Source: Xenorhabdus thuongxuanensis (lineage in GTDB: Bacteria > Pseudomonadota > Gammaproteobacteria > Enterobacterales > Enterobacteriaceae). Taken from it: a stretch of 64,000 nucleotides of DNA. Location: NCBI RefSeq assembly GCF_001908095.1, contig NZ_MKGR01000007.1, forward strand, positions 26,239 through 90,238, given 5' to 3'. The notes beneath the pieces were generated by a model. It did not search any database and was not told where the DNA came from. It saw only the letters and a program-made list of their open reading frames with translations. Position 1 is the stretch's first letter, and each line of letters starts with the position of its first letter. Position numbers and translations under genes: made by a program. This document shows, in pieces, positions 8,650 to 18,092 of the stretch.

Positions 8650-10023
8650 GTGCAGAAATATTTAAATGAAGCGCGTAGTTTGCTCGCTTTAGGGATCCCT
8701 GTTGTCATCGCACAGTTTTCACAAACTGCGATGGGTTTCGTCGATACCGTCATGGCTGGTAAAGCTAGTGCTGTTGAAATGTCAGCAGTTGCTGTTGGTA
8801 CATCAATCTGGCTGCCAACCATTCTGTTTAGCCAAGGCTTATTATTCGCCTTAACACCAATCGTGGCACATATGAATGGCTCTGGCCAGAGAAAAAATGT
8901 TGCTGGCCAAATCCAGCAAGGGTTTTGGCTTGCAACCTTCCTCTCTATCTTGACCATCGCAATACTGTATAACAGCCGATTTATTATAGAAGCACAACAT
9001 AATATCGATCCTGTATTGGCACAAAAAGCCACGGAATTTATCCATGCCATCATGTGGGGAGCGCCAGGTTATTTGTTTTATCAAGTTTTACGTGGTCAAT
9101 GTGAAGGATTATCGAAAACCAAACCAGCAATGGTCATTGGCCTTGCCGGACTACTGGTCAATATTCCCGTTAACTATATTTTTATTTACGGTAAATTTGG
9201 TGCGCCTGCATTGGGTGGTGTAGGTTGTGGTGTTGCAACGGCAACCGTTTACTGGGTTATGTTCTTATTGTTGCTTATCTATGTGAAGCACTCGCCTTCC
9301 CAAAAAGATATCCAAACATTCAACAAATTTGCAGGCCCTGAATGGCATACGCAAAAACGTATTACACTGCTTGGCCTGCCTATCGCTTTAGCAATGTTCT
9401 TTGAGGTTACTCTGTTTGCTATCGTCTCATTGTTGGTTTCTCCACTCGGGGTTGTGGCCGTTGCAGGGCACCAAATATCACTCAACTTCAGCTCCATGAT
9501 GTTTATGTTTCCGCTGTCATTGGGGATAGCTGCAACCATTCGCGTTGGCTACAACCTGGGCCAACAATCAACAGAAGGCGCTAAGATATCTGCATATACA
9601 AGTATTATTGTTGGCTTAATTATTGCCTGTGTGACAGCGACTTTCACGGTACTGTTTAGTGAACACATTGCGTTTATGTACAACGATAACCCTGAGGTCG
9701 TTCTTCTTGCCTCCCACTTGATGCTGTTTGCTGCTATTTACCAACTTTCCGATGCGGTTCAAGTCATTGGATCAGGGGTATTGCGCGGGTACAAAGATAC
9801 ACGTTCTATTTTCTTTATCACTTTTATTGCTTATTGGCTCTTAGGGCTGCCCAGTGGCTATATCCTGGCATTGACTGATTATGTAACTAAGCCGATGGGA
9901 CCACAGGGTTTTTGGATTGGGTTCATTATCGGTTTAACCGCATCAGCATTCATGATGGGTTACCGTATTCTGTGGACACAAAAACAGCCAACCCATTATG
10001 TTCTGAAACGTTCTACTCGTTAA
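8650..10023 (+). CDS. mdtK: MATE-family multidrug efflux pump
   Basis: MdtK (NorE/YdhE) exports norfloxacin, acriflavine and other cationic drugs in exchange for Na+ or H+. The 457 residues match E. coli MdtK in length and along the chain. There are two six-helix MatE halves, with hallmark segments [20 protein letters not shown] at the N-terminus and [14 protein letters not shown] in the second half. I chose the GTG at 8650 (protein start MQKYLNEAR), which has an AAGGTG site 7 nt upstream and matches the E. coli start. A GTG at 8641 would overlap that site. Confidence 0.95.
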   Translation: MQKYLNEARSLLALGIPVVIAQFSQTAMGFVDTVMAGKASAVEMSAVAVGTSIWLPTILFSQGLLFALTPIVAHMNGSGQRKNVAGQIQQGFWLATFLSILTIAILYNSRFIIEAQHNIDPVLAQKATEFIHAIMWGAPGYLFYQVLRGQCEGLSKTKPAMVIGLAGLLVNIPVNYIFIYGKFGAPALGGVGCGVATATVYWVMFLLLLIYVKHSPSQKDIQTFNKFAGPEWHTQKRITLLGLPIALAMFFEVTLFAIVSLLVSPLGVVAVAGHQISLNFSSMMFMFPLSLGIAATIRVGYNLGQQSTEGAKISAYTSIIVGLIIACVTATFTVLFSEHIAFMYNDNPEVVLLASHLMLFAAIYQLSDAVQVIGSGVLRGYKDTRSIFFITFIAYWLLGLPSGYILALTDYVTKPMGPQGFWIGFIIGLTASAFMMGYRILWTQKQPTHYVLKRSTR

Positions 10024-10056
10024 GTCAGAACACCTCAGTATCCTAATTTACCAATA

Positions 10057-10134
10057 CAAGGGGAAAAAGTTGCGAATTCATGCTAAAAGATGTAAATGCG
10101 AGCAGTTGAACAAGAATTTGCATTTTTCCCCTTG
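10057..10134 (+). terminator. Long imperfect hairpin after mdtK
   Basis: A 12-bp perfect stem (10057-10068 with 10123-10134, CAAGGGGAAAAA/TTTTTCCCCTTG) continues inward over a 2-nt bulge into a further imperfect pairing of about 10 bp (TGCGAATTC region with GAATTTGCA). It lies 33 bp after mdtK. There is no T tract after the outer stem, although the 3' arm itself contains five Ts. It probably terminates mdtK or protects its 3' end. Confidence 0.5.
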
Positions 10135-10193
10135 CCAGAAAGCTCAGTGGCCGTTAATATTCGTCCCCGTTGTCAGCCACAGAATTTTAGATT

Positions 10194-10270
10194 GCGTCCG
10201 TAGCTCAGTTGGTTAGAGCACCACCTTGACATGGTGGGGGTCGGTGGTTCGAGTCCACTCGGACGCACCA
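10194..10270 (+). tRNA. valV: tRNA-Val (anticodon GAC)
   Basis: A 77-nt cloverleaf with a 7-bp acceptor stem GCGTCCG/CGGACGC, D-arm TAGCTCAGTTGGTTAGAGC, anticodon loop CTTGACATG carrying GAC, T-arm GGTTCGAGTC and an encoded 3' ACCA. E. coli has valV-valW after mdtK, the same place. Confidence 0.97.
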
Positions 10271-10304
10271 TATATTCGGTTGACAGAAAAAAGAATCTTG
10301 ATGT

Positions 10305-10381
10305 GCGTCCGTAGCTCAGTTGGTTAGAGCACCACCTTGACATGGTGGGGGTCGGTGGTTCGAGTCCACTCGGACGCACCA
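10305..10381 (+). tRNA. valW: tRNA-Val (anticodon GAC), second copy
   Basis: This is identical over all 77 nt to the copy at 10194, with a 34-nt spacer. The pair corresponds to E. coli valV-valW and is presumably one transcript. Confidence 0.97.
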
Positions 10382-10397
10382 TGTATAACTTATCAAC

Positions 10398-10550
10398 TCA
10401 TACTTTCCTTATACTGTTTTTAATTTTTTCCAGTCTTTTCCATTCTATACTTTCTTTGCTCATGAACTGGATTGCTACCCAATCTACCTGTGTACTTAAA
10501 AATTCAATCATATCTTGTTTGCGCAACAACTCTCTGATTTCTTTAATCAT
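10398..10550 (-). CDS. Possible 50-residue small protein
   Basis: An open frame of 51 codons starts at the ATG at 10550. Its product starts MIKEIRELLRKQDMIEFLST and is highly charged, rich in Lys, Glu and Ile, and predicted to be helical. An AGGAG-type site lies 13 nt before this ATG, which is too far to be ideal. It is better placed for an ATG at 10560 in another frame that stops after four codons. I recognise no family. It fills part of the 524-bp gap between tRNA-Val and pykF. It may be real, a relic, or chance. Confidence 0.28.
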   Translation of the reverse strand: MIKEIRELLRKQDMIEFLSTQVDWVAIQFMSKESIEWKRLEKIKNSIRKV

Positions 10551-10630
10551 GAACCATGGCTATCTCCTCTTTTCTGTATGGAAATCCTTTCAAGAGCTAT
10601 TTTTTGATTCATTTCACAGAAATTAGTCTC

Positions 10631-10667
10631 TATAATACGCTTATGTCATAAGTTGAATGGTTTCAGC
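10631..10667 (+). promoter_or_regulatory. pykF promoter element with Cra (FruR) operator
   Basis: GTTGAATGGTTTCAGC at 10652-10667 matches the Cra consensus GCTGAATCGTTTCAGC at 14 of 16 bases. A TATAAT at 10631-10636 lies just upstream, so a transcript starting near 10643 would have the operator over its first bases. That is the usual arrangement for a Cra-repressed glycolytic gene. E. coli pykF is Cra-repressed. The site is 238 bp before the ATG, which implies a long leader. Confidence 0.68.
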
Positions 10668-10905
10668 TAATTAATTTACCGAATCCAGAAAAAATTACAG
10701 ATGATTGGTCGAACTAAATTCGTATACCTGCACATACTTAGCTTCACGCTGGAAAACCATTTGACGCTTACTGCTATCCATTTTTCTATTGCTAGCCGTT
10801 TTCCACTATGTTGCGCAACTCAAAACACCAGATGATGCTGGCATAAATGTTAATGGCTAACGATTTTCACTCTTTTAATCCATTAAAATTAGTAGATAGA
10901 TTGTC

Positions 10906-12315
10906 ATGAAAAAAACCAAAATTGTTTGTACTATCGGGCCAAAAACAGAATCCGAAGAGAAATTGACCGAACTGCTTAATGCTGGTATGAATGTGATGCG
11001 CCTAAACTTTTCTCACGGTGACTACGAAGAGCATGGCCAACGCATTAAAAACATTCGCGCGGTCGTAGCAAAAACTGGAAAAAAAGCAGCAATCTTACTG
11101 GATACTAAGGGCCCTGAAATCCGCACCATAAAACTGGAAGATGGCAACGACGTCTCTCTTACTGCGGGTCAAACCTTCACCTTTACAACAGATAAATCTG
11201 TTATTGGCAATCGAGATCGTGTCGCTGTGACCTATGCTGGACTGCCAGAAGATCTGAAACCAGGAAACACCGTATTGGTTGATGATGGTTTGATTGCCAT
11301 GACAGTTAAAGAAACTACCGCGACCGAAGTCATCTGTGAAGTATTGAACAACGGTGACTTAGGTGAAAATAAAGGCGTTAACCTGCCAAATGTTTCCATC
11401 AACCTGCCTGCACTAGCAGAAAAAGATAAACAAGATTTGATCTTCGGTTGTGAACAAGGTGTGGATTTCGTTGCAGCGTCTTTTATCCGTAAGCGTTCTG
11501 ATGTACTGGAAATCCGTGAACACCTGGAAGCTCATGGTGGCGAACACATCCAAATCATTTCAAAAATCGAAAATCAGGAAGGCTTGAATAACTTCGATGA
11601 AATTCTCGAAGCATCTGACGGCATCATGGTTGCCCGTGGCGATCTGGGTGTTGAAATCCCGGTAGAAGAAGTTATCTTCGCGCAAAAAATGATGATCGAA
11701 AAATGTAATGCAGCTCGTAAGGTTGTTATTACTGCCACCCAAATGCTGGATTCAATGATCAAAAACCCACGCCCTACCCGTGCTGAAGCCGGCGACGTCG
11801 CTAACGCTATTTTAGATGGTACAGATGCAGTGATGCTTTCTGGTGAAAGTGCGAAAGGAAAATATCCTGTTGAAGCCGTCTCTATCATGGCAACAATCTG
11901 TGAACGTACAGATCGCGTTATGAGCAGCAAAATTGAGCATACCAGGACTCAGAAATTGCGCGTTACCGAAGCCGTGTGCCGTGGTGCGGTTGAAATTGCA
12001 GAAAAATTGGAAGCGCCATTAATTGTTGTGGCAACATATGGTGGTAAGTCTGCAAGATCTATCCGCAAATATTTCCCTAATGCTCCAATCCTTGCGTTGA
12101 CAACTAATGAAATCACTGCTCGCCAATTACTATTGATCAAAGGTGTTTCCACTCAGGTTGTCAAAGAAATCGCCTCTACCGATGATTTTTATCGTATTGG
12201 TAAAGAAGCGGCATTAGCAAGTGGTATAGCACATAAAGGGGATATCGTTGTCATGGTATCCGGTGCATTAGTACCAAGTGGTACTACAAACACTTCCTCT
12301 GTTCACGTTCTATAA
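10906..12315 (+). CDS. pykF: Pyruvate kinase I (fructose 1,6-bisphosphate activated)
   Basis: This enzyme transfers phosphate from phosphoenolpyruvate to ADP in the last step of glycolysis. The 469 residues (470 in E. coli) show the N-terminal [12 protein letters not shown], the active-site segments [13 protein letters not shown] and [11 protein letters not shown], the family signature [11 protein letters not shown], and [14 protein letters not shown]. The C-terminal FBP-binding domain ends [19 protein letters not shown]. It is the type I enzyme by sequence, followed by lpp as in E. coli. There is no obvious ribosome site before the ATG. The upstream Cra site suggests repression when glycolytic flux is low. 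Confidence 0.97.
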   Translation: MKKTKIVCTIGPKTESEEKLTELLNAGMNVMRLNFSHGDYEEHGQRIKNIRAVVAKTGKKAAILLDTKGPEIRTIKLEDGNDVSLTAGQTFTFTTDKSVIGNRDRVAVTYAGLPEDLKPGNTVLVDDGLIAMTVKETTATEVICEVLNNGDLGENKGVNLPNVSINLPALAEKDKQDLIFGCEQGVDFVAASFIRKRSDVLEIREHLEAHGGEHIQIISKIENQEGLNNFDEILEASDGIMVARGDLGVEIPVEEVIFAQKMMIEKCNAARKVVITATQMLDSMIKNPRPTRAEAGDVANAILDGTDAVMLSGESAKGKYPVEAVSIMATICERTDRVMSSKIEHTRTQKLRVTEAVCRGAVEIAEKLEAPLIVVATYGGKSARSIRKYFPNAPILALTTNEITARQLLLIKGVSTQVVKEIASTDDFYRIGKEAALASGIAHKGDIVVMVSGALVPSGTTNTSSVHVL

Positions 12316-12783
12316 GACTAAATAGGCCAACAACAGGCTGCCTAAACTTAGGCAATACTAAAATCATGAAAGAAGTCTGTATTTGTATTATGCAAATTGG
12401 GCTTCTTATTATATCTATGTGCACCATCATCATGGTGAACTTTACAATCTGTTATTTTTCTTTCAATTTGCTGCTCAATACAAAAATATTTCACTAGTTT
12501 CCCCATTTATGTTTGGGGTAAAGGATTTTTTATTTAACAATAATTCATGTTAATTTAACAATATTAATTCAATTATCTTTTTATCATTAAATTAATTAAA
12601 CAAATAAGTGGTGCTATCGTTTATTATGGTGAAAAGATAAAAATGGAATAGACATCACTCAACAGTTAAGATTATTCTGGTTAAATCATTATTCGGCAAT
12701 CCCTTATTGTCGATATCAAAAAAAGTTATTGGTTTATTTTGAAATAAAGAATGGTAAAAATTTTTTCATAGCAAAAATTTATT
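12316..12783. other. AT-rich gap between pykF and the lpp promoter
   Basis: This gap is very AT-rich and holds no recognisable gene. Small inverted repeats include TGCCTAA/TTAGGCA at about 12340-12356 and CACCAT/ATGGTG at about 12422-12437. Neither has a T tract. A 43-codon hydrophobic open frame (12366-12497) has no ribosome site and is probably chance. Confidence 0.5.
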
Positions 12784-12812
12784 CTCTTTCTAAAATAGTT
12801 TGTGTAATACTT
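12784..12812 (+). promoter_or_regulatory. lpp promoter
   Basis: The segment TTTGTGTAATACTT, with -10 TAATACT at 12805-12811, is nearly identical to the E. coli lpp promoter. Downstream, GCTACTTGGAGATTAACT reproduces the E. coli lpp transcript start and 5' leader. The -35 region falls near 12784 and is poorly conserved. It is expected to be very strong. Confidence 0.8.
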
Positions 12813-12854
12813 AGATGGCTACTTGGAGATTAACTTAATCTAGAGGGTAATGTG

Positions 12855-13091
12855 ATGAATCGTACTAAAGTTGTATTTGGTGCAGTAATTCTGGCTTCTA
12901 CTCTGTTAGCGGGTTGCTCAAGCGCAACTAAAGTTGAACAACTTGCCTCTCAGGTTCAAACTCTCGGTTCTAAAGTTGACCAGTTGAGCAGTGATCTCAG
13001 TTCTATTCGTTCTGATGTACAATCAGCCAGAGATGAAGCTGCTCGCGCGAATCAGCGCCTTGATAACCAAGTTCGTTCATACAAGAAATAA
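12855..13091 (+). CDS. lpp: Major outer membrane (Braun) lipoprotein
   Basis: Lpp is the abundant lipoprotein that tethers the outer membrane to peptidoglycan. The precursor is 78 residues, as in E. coli. A signal peptide ends in the lipobox LLAGC (lipidated Cys21). A heptad-repeat coiled coil follows, which trimerises, and the C-terminus VRSYKK ends in the Lys that is linked to peptidoglycan. The ATG at 12855 has the GAGGGTAAT site like that of E. coli. A GTG three bases earlier is less likely. L,D-transpeptidases make the Lpp-peptidoglycan link in enterics, and a member of that family (ldtE) is the neighbour. Confidence 0.98.
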   Translation: MNRTKVVFGAVILASTLLAGCSSATKVEQLASQVQTLGSKVDQLSSDLSSIRSDVQSARDEAARANQRLDNQVRSYKK

Positions 13092-13130
13092 TCTTTACAG
13101 TAGGGCAGTAAGTAGAAATTGTTGATAAAA

Positions 13131-13163
13131 AATGGCGTACCACCGTACGCCATTCCTATTTTT
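13131..13163. terminator. Bidirectional terminator, lpp / ldtE
   Basis: A 10-bp stem AATGGCGTAC/GTACGCCATT (13131-13140 with 13145-13154) has a CACC loop, CCTATTTTTT on the plus side and TTTTTTATC on the minus side. It serves both converging genes. Confidence 0.92.
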
Positions 13164-14230
13164 TAAGTTTCAGGTTGGGAAATCGGCCCTGGTTGATGTA
13201 ATGGCGGTATCTTGGCAGGTTTAATTTCTGGGGTAATCGTTTCTTCCGTATCTTCAATTGGACCTAAAATCGCCTTTTCCGCTTGGCTATTGGTAGCCAG
13301 CCCTGTATTTACCTGTACTGGCATTCCTGAACGACGAATAATGGCTTGATCAACACGGAATTCATCTGTTTCACGATTATTAATGAACTTCACTAAGCCT
13401 TCAGAACGTGGGATAGGCATTATTTGCGGATCATCTGTCTCTTTATTAGAAAGCGGCTGATGAACTTCCACATAGCGCTTACCATCTGGCTCTATGGCAT
13501 ATTTCATCGGTTCATTAATAACTTGGACACGCGTTCCTCGTGGAACAGTCTGAAACAAGGCTTCGATATCATCAGGTCGCAAACGAATACACCCTGAACT
13601 GACACGCATACCAATGCCAAAATTCGCATTTGTACCATGGATCAGATATTCGCCACGCCCAGCGGCCAAACGTAGGGCAAAATCCCCCATTGGATTATCT
13701 GGACCTGCGGGTATTACGGCAGGCAAAATAATTCCCCGACTAGCATAATCCTTGCGAATATTAACGGTTGGTGTCCATGTCGGGTTTTTAATCAACTGAC
13801 TGACTGACGTTGTCATAGTCGGCGTGTTGCGCCCAAGTTGACCGATTCCAATAGGATACACAACAACATAATTTTTTCCCTCTGGGTAATAATAAAGCCT
13901 AAGTTCGGCCAGATTGATAATAATCCCTTGACGAACAGTGTCTGGAAGCAGCATCTGTGATGGAATAATTAACTCAGTGCCAGGTTTAGGTAAATAAGGG
14001 TCAACACCAGGATTTGCTTCCAACATCGCCAGTAATCCTATTTGATATTTGGCGGCAATGGATTCTAACGGGCGCCCGTCATCAGGCACAATATAGGTAG
14101 AGTTTTTGCCAATCAGACGGCTATTAGCAGGAGGCAATGGATACTCGATAGCATGGGCGATATTAGTCAATCCACTTAACGACAACATGCCAATCAAGAA
14201 CATGCCGATAACAGTTAAAAATCGCTTCAT
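13163..14230 (-). CDS. ldtE: L,D-transpeptidase of the YcfS/YnhG family
   Basis: This is a 355-residue periplasmic L,D-transpeptidase. It has an N-terminal signal peptide (to about residue 27, AHA), a LysM-like segment (SRLIGKNSTYIVPDDGRPLE onward), and the YkuD catalytic domain. The active-site signature GMRVSSGCIRLRPDDI contains the nucleophilic Cys, with a preceding HGTNANFG. The best positional match is E. coli LdtE (YnhG), next to lpp, which makes 3-3 peptidoglycan cross-links. Paralogues LdtA/B/C attach Lpp instead, so sequence alone does not settle which reaction it performs. The C-terminus is Pro-rich and longer than in E. coli (334). Confidence 0.85.
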   Translation of the reverse strand: MKRFLTVIGMFLIGMLSLSGLTNIAHAIEYPLPPANSRLIGKNSTYIVPDDGRPLESIAAKYQIGLLAMLEANPGVDPYLPKPGTELIIPSQMLLPDTVRQGIIINLAELRLYYYPEGKNYVVVYPIGIGQLGRNTPTMTTSVSQLIKNPTWTPTVNIRKDYASRGIILPAVIPAGPDNPMGDFALRLAAGRGEYLIHGTNANFGIGMRVSSGCIRLRPDDIEALFQTVPRGTRVQVINEPMKYAIEPDGKRYVEVHQPLSNKETDDPQIMPIPRSEGLVKFINNRETDEFRVDQAIIRRSGMPVQVNTGLATNSQAEKAILGPIEDTEETITPEIKPAKIPPLHQPGPISQPET

Positions 14231-14396
14231 ACGTGCTTCCTGAAAATGATACTTGAATGTTTGTGGTTAATTAATAGCCTATTTTGTAAAACTATTCTAT
14301 CTCATTCGTAGTAATCAAAGAGGAGTCTATATTATCCGGCTGTTCCCGCCAGCCAAATACTGACAGGAACAAAAAACAACAAAACAGGTAGGATAG

Positions 14397-14810
14397 CTAA
14401 GATAAAACTGCCGTTGTCAGGCGAGATGTGCAACATAATTGTTGCTGATCATTGTAGATATCAATCTGCCAAACCTGATGTGAACGGCCAAGATGGACAG
14501 GTTTACAAACCCCTTTAACCATACCTTCACGAACAGATTTAAGGTGGTTAGCATTAATCTCTACTCCCACCACTTTCTGTTCGCCTTCAGAACAGAGATA
14601 ACCTGCAATCGAACCGAGTGTTTCAGCCAATACCACAGATGCTCCACCATGCAAGATACCGAATGGCTGTTTAGTTCGTTGATCAACTGGCATTGTTCCT
14701 TCGATAAAATCATCGCCAAGTTGGGTAAATTCGATCCCTACATGTTTTACCATACACTCACCATTAAATTGATTAAGTGTATTTACATCTATATTACGTT
14801 TCCAAATCAC
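14397..14810 (-). CDS. menI: 1,4-dihydroxy-2-naphthoyl-CoA thioesterase
   Basis: This is a hotdog-fold thioesterase of 137 residues, matching E. coli YdiI/MenI (136). It removes CoA from 1,4-dihydroxy-2-naphthoyl-CoA in menaquinone synthesis. The hotdog core motif FGILHGGASVVLAETLGS carries the catalytic Glu, and the C-terminal CCTSRLTTAVLS closes the fold. Its start overlaps the ydiJ stop by 4 bp (ATGA), so the two are translationally coupled. In E. coli the sufABCDSE operon lies between ldtE and this region. Here the gap is only 166 bp. Confidence 0.92.
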   Translation of the reverse strand: MIWKRNIDVNTLNQFNGECMVKHVGIEFTQLGDDFIEGTMPVDQRTKQPFGILHGGASVVLAETLGSIAGYLCSEGEQKVVGVEINANHLKSVREGMVKGVCKPVHLGRSHQVWQIDIYNDQQQLCCTSRLTTAVLS

Positions 14811-17800
14811 GGCATTATCTCCAATAGGGCTTGTAATGGATGTTTAAGTAATTTTCCTTCTATGCGCTTCACCTGACTGCGACACGAATACCCTGTACTC
14901 AGGCAATGTTCTAAGGATAGATTTTTCAGGGCTGGAGCCCATGAAAGCTTGTAGATGCCAATGGATCTCTCCAGATTTTTCTTTTCATGACCATATGTAC
15001 CCGCCATACCACAACACCCGACACTGACATGATTCAATTGATGACCAAAATGGCAGAAGATATCAGCCCACTGTTTACCGCTATTAGGCAATGCTGTCAC
15101 TTCGGTACAATGTCCAAGTAGATACCAGTTATGTCTGGATATTGAATTATCGTTTTTCTCTTGTGACATTGTTTCCGGCAGAATGCTGGTTAGCCATTCA
15201 TGTACCAACTGAACTTTAAAATTTCCCCTCCGCTTACCGAGAATAGCGTTGTATTCATCTCGGTAACACAGAACTAAAGCAGGATCGACACCTACCATAG
15301 GAATATTCAGGCGCGCTATCCGATTAAGGAAGTCAGCCGTTTTTCCCGCGGTTTTAGCAAATCGATTCAAGAACCCCTTGACATGCTGTGCTTTTCCATT
15401 GGGTGAAAATGGCAATAAGACCGGTTTATATCCCAACTTTTCTGCCAGCAAGACAAGATCGGTGACCACTTTCGCATCGTAATAACTTGTAAAAGGATCC
15501 TGGACAATAAGTACATGTTGGTCACGCTGTAGTGGTGATAAGCCTTCCAACTGTTCCAGCGTTGTCCTTGCAGCATAATGACCAGCAAGTTGCTGCTGCA
15601 ATGTCGGAAAGGAGAGTAACGGCAGATCAGCCATGCCAATGGTATGCTGGCTGATTCTCTGTATCCAAGGTTGTTTCAGGAAAAAATTAAATACTCGCGG
15701 TGCTTTTGCCATCAATGGAGCACTGTGTTCAACATTAGCAACAATATGATCACGCAATGGGCGCAAGTAACGGCTGTGATACAACGCTAAGAAGCGTGAA
15801 CGAAACGAAGGGACGTCGATCTTGATCGGACATTGTGTTGAACAAGCTTTACAGGCTAAACAACCTGACATTGCCTCTTTAACTTCATGTGAAAAATCAT
15901 ATTCGCCTCGCCACGCCTGCCAACTATGACGTGTCTTTTCAATCAGTCCCCGCAAACTGGGACGCGTTTGATCCAGTCCATGCTCCAGCAAATTGGGTTC
16001 AACCCCTTGTTCTGTTAAAAGCCGTAGCCATTCTCTCACCAAGGTCGCCCTGCCTTTGGGGGAATGTATGCGATGCTGGCTGATTTTCATTGATGGACAC
16101 ATTGGGCTTCTGACATCGAAATTGAAGCATAATCCATTACCATTACATTCCATCGCTCCGCGGAATGCATTCCTGACATTGACAGGAATGATGCGGTCGT
16201 AAGTCCCACGCTTGGCTGCATCAACTTTCATCATTGGGGCATCGACTCCAATTGGTGGACAGATTTTCCCCGGGTTTAGCCGATTGAGAGGATCAAACGC
16301 CGCTTTTATTCGGCGCAGTTCGTTATACAAGACCTCACCAAAAAAGGCAGGGCTATATTCTGCCCGAAAACCTTTCCCGTGTTCTCCCCATAACAAACCA
16401 CCATATTTGGCCGTCAAATGAACAACTTCATCAGAAATCTGTTTCATCAAGATTTCCTGTTGAGGATCACACATATCTAACGCAGGACGCACGTGCAAAA
16501 CACCTGCATCTACATGTCCAAACATGCCGTAATTCAGTTTGTGATTATCCAAAAGCTGACGAAATTCAGCGATATAATCGGCAAGATGTTGAGGAGGAAC
16601 ACAGGTATCTTCGACAAATGGAATAGGTTTAGCTGGACCTTTACTGTTGCCTAACAGTCCGACGGATTTTTTCCGCATGGCATAAATGCGCTCAATATCC
16701 CTTAAATCATGGCATATCTGATAGCCAATAATGCCTGCCTGATTTTTTTCCATCAATTCATCAAGGCGTAAGCAAAGCTCCTGCAAATGCTTATCAATTT
16801 TCTGTTCATCATTGCCACTGAATTCGACAATATTCAGCCCTTGCATATCCTTATCAGGCACATCAGTAATCAATTCTTTCACTGAATGCCAGATGATATC
16901 TTCACGCGCCAGATTGAGTACCTTCGAATCTACCGTCTCAACTGAGAGCGCCTTGGCTTCTACCATAAAGGGGGCATTACGCAGGGCAGAATCAAAGGAG
17001 TTATATTTGACATTTACCAGTCGTCTGACTTTAGGTAACGGCGTGATATCCAGTGTCGCCTCAGTAATGAAGGCCAGAGTACCTTCAGAACCTGTCAAAA
17101 TACGGGTGAGATCAAAAGACTGCATATCGTCGCTAAATACATGGCGCAAATCATATCCCGTCAGGAATCGATTGAGTTTAGGGAATTTATCAATGATTAA
17201 TTTCCGTTGTTCACGGCAACGTTCCAATACTGTTTTATAAACACGACCAGCTATACTCTCTTCTTGGGCAATCGATTCCGCCAATGCTGTGCTCATAGGA
17301 CGGGTATCTAACATTTCCCCTCCCAATAAAACAGCACGTACACCCAGTACATGATCCGAGGTTTTACCATAAACCAACGATCCCTGACCAGAAGCATCCG
17401 TATTGATCATACCGCCCAACGTAGCACGATTACTGGTTGAAAGTTCTGGGGAGAAAAAATAACCGAAAGGTTTTAGATATTGATTAAGCTGATCTTTGAT
17501 AACACCAGCTTCTACCCTCACCCACCCTTGCTCTGGGTTGATTTCCAGAATACGATTCATATAACGGGACATGTCCACCACAATACCATTGTTAAGTGAT
17601 TGCCCATTCGTGCCAGTTCCCCCGCCGCGTGGGGTAAATGTCAGAGCCTTAAAACGCTCCTCTTCTGCTATTCTTGTTAGCAATACAACATCGGCACTGG
17701 AACGAGGAAATACAACTGCTTGTGGCAACAATTGATAAATACTGTTGTCTGTCGCCATGGTCAGCCTATCGGCATAGCTACTGGCGGTGTCTCCAGTAAA

Positions 17801-17878
17801 GCCAGCTTCTTTCAGTGCAGTCAAATAGTCCTGTGCCAGTTCACTGACATGGGGGGCTTGTGATATACGTGGGATCAT
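14807..17878 (-). CDS. ydiJ: FAD/iron-sulphur dehydrogenase YdiJ (D-2-hydroxyglutarate dehydrogenase type)
   Basis: This is a 1023-residue fusion of an N-terminal FAD-binding PCMH oxidase domain (TPRGGGTGTNGQSLNNGIVVD near residues 90-115, then the FAD-oxidase C domain to about 540) with a C-terminal GlpC-like iron-sulphur part. The latter has the cluster motif CLACKACSTQCPIK and a late SVGCCGMAGTYGHE. It aligns end to end with E. coli YdiJ (1018), for which D-2-hydroxyglutarate dehydrogenase activity has been reported. The gene is membrane-associated by family, with quinone or cytochrome as the likely acceptor (inference). It is cotranscribed with menI. Confidence 0.93.
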   Translation of the reverse strand: MIPRISQAPHVSELAQDYLTALKEAGFTGDTASSYADRLTMATDNSIYQLLPQAVVFPRSSADVVLLTRIAEEERFKALTFTPRGGGTGTNGQSLNNGIVVDMSRYMNRILEINPEQGWVRVEAGVIKDQLNQYLKPFGYFFSPELSTSNRATLGGMINTDASGQGSLVYGKTSDHVLGVRAVLLGGEMLDTRPMSTALAESIAQEESIAGRVYKTVLERCREQRKLIIDKFPKLNRFLTGYDLRHVFSDDMQSFDLTRILTGSEGTLAFITEATLDITPLPKVRRLVNVKYNSFDSALRNAPFMVEAKALSVETVDSKVLNLAREDIIWHSVKELITDVPDKDMQGLNIVEFSGNDEQKIDKHLQELCLRLDELMEKNQAGIIGYQICHDLRDIERIYAMRKKSVGLLGNSKGPAKPIPFVEDTCVPPQHLADYIAEFRQLLDNHKLNYGMFGHVDAGVLHVRPALDMCDPQQEILMKQISDEVVHLTAKYGGLLWGEHGKGFRAEYSPAFFGEVLYNELRRIKAAFDPLNRLNPGKICPPIGVDAPMMKVDAAKRGTYDRIIPVNVRNAFRGAMECNGNGLCFNFDVRSPMCPSMKISQHRIHSPKGRATLVREWLRLLTEQGVEPNLLEHGLDQTRPSLRGLIEKTRHSWQAWRGEYDFSHEVKEAMSGCLACKACSTQCPIKIDVPSFRSRFLALYHSRYLRPLRDHIVANVEHSAPLMAKAPRVFNFFLKQPWIQRISQHTIGMADLPLLSFPTLQQQLAGHYAARTTLEQLEGLSPLQRDQHVLIVQDPFTSYYDAKVVTDLVLLAEKLGYKPVLLPFSPNGKAQHVKGFLNRFAKTAGKTADFLNRIARLNIPMVGVDPALVLCYRDEYNAILGKRRGNFKVQLVHEWLTSILPETMSQEKNDNSISRHNWYLLGHCTEVTALPNSGKQWADIFCHFGHQLNHVSVGCCGMAGTYGHEKKNLERSIGIYKLSWAPALKNLSLEHCLSTGYSCRSQVKRIEGKLLKHPLQALLEIMP

Positions 17879-18092
17879 TGGCTAATTGCCCCTTATTCTA
17901 ATAAATATCCACATTGCTTTATCTGTATACTATCTTGGATAACGTAACTCAGACAATTTTCTGGTTTCTGAGCAGGCAGGTTTTCAACCATATCACAATA
18001 TTTATCGATTTTGAGCAATCAGTGAAATAACGTTATATTTAATTACCGTTGTTACTGCCAACACTCTTTTTAATTACTTGAGAAATGATTTC

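Noticed and set aside
10173..10382. Minus-strand frame containing two copies of VRPSGLEPPTPTMSRW
   Set aside because: It is the reverse complement of the two identical tRNA-Val genes, a well-known spurious annotation.
12366..12497. 43-codon hydrophobic frame between pykF and lpp
   Set aside because: It has no ribosome site and lies in very AT-rich DNA, where hydrophobic frames arise by chance.
16812..17240. 142-codon plus-strand frame inside ydiJ
   Set aside because: It is antisense to the well-conserved FAD domain of ydiJ, with no family resemblance. It is a shadow frame.
18000..18060. AACGTT-centred sequence before ydiK as a PurR operator
   Set aside because: Only the central six bases fit. 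The flanks do not match the 16-bp PurR consensus.
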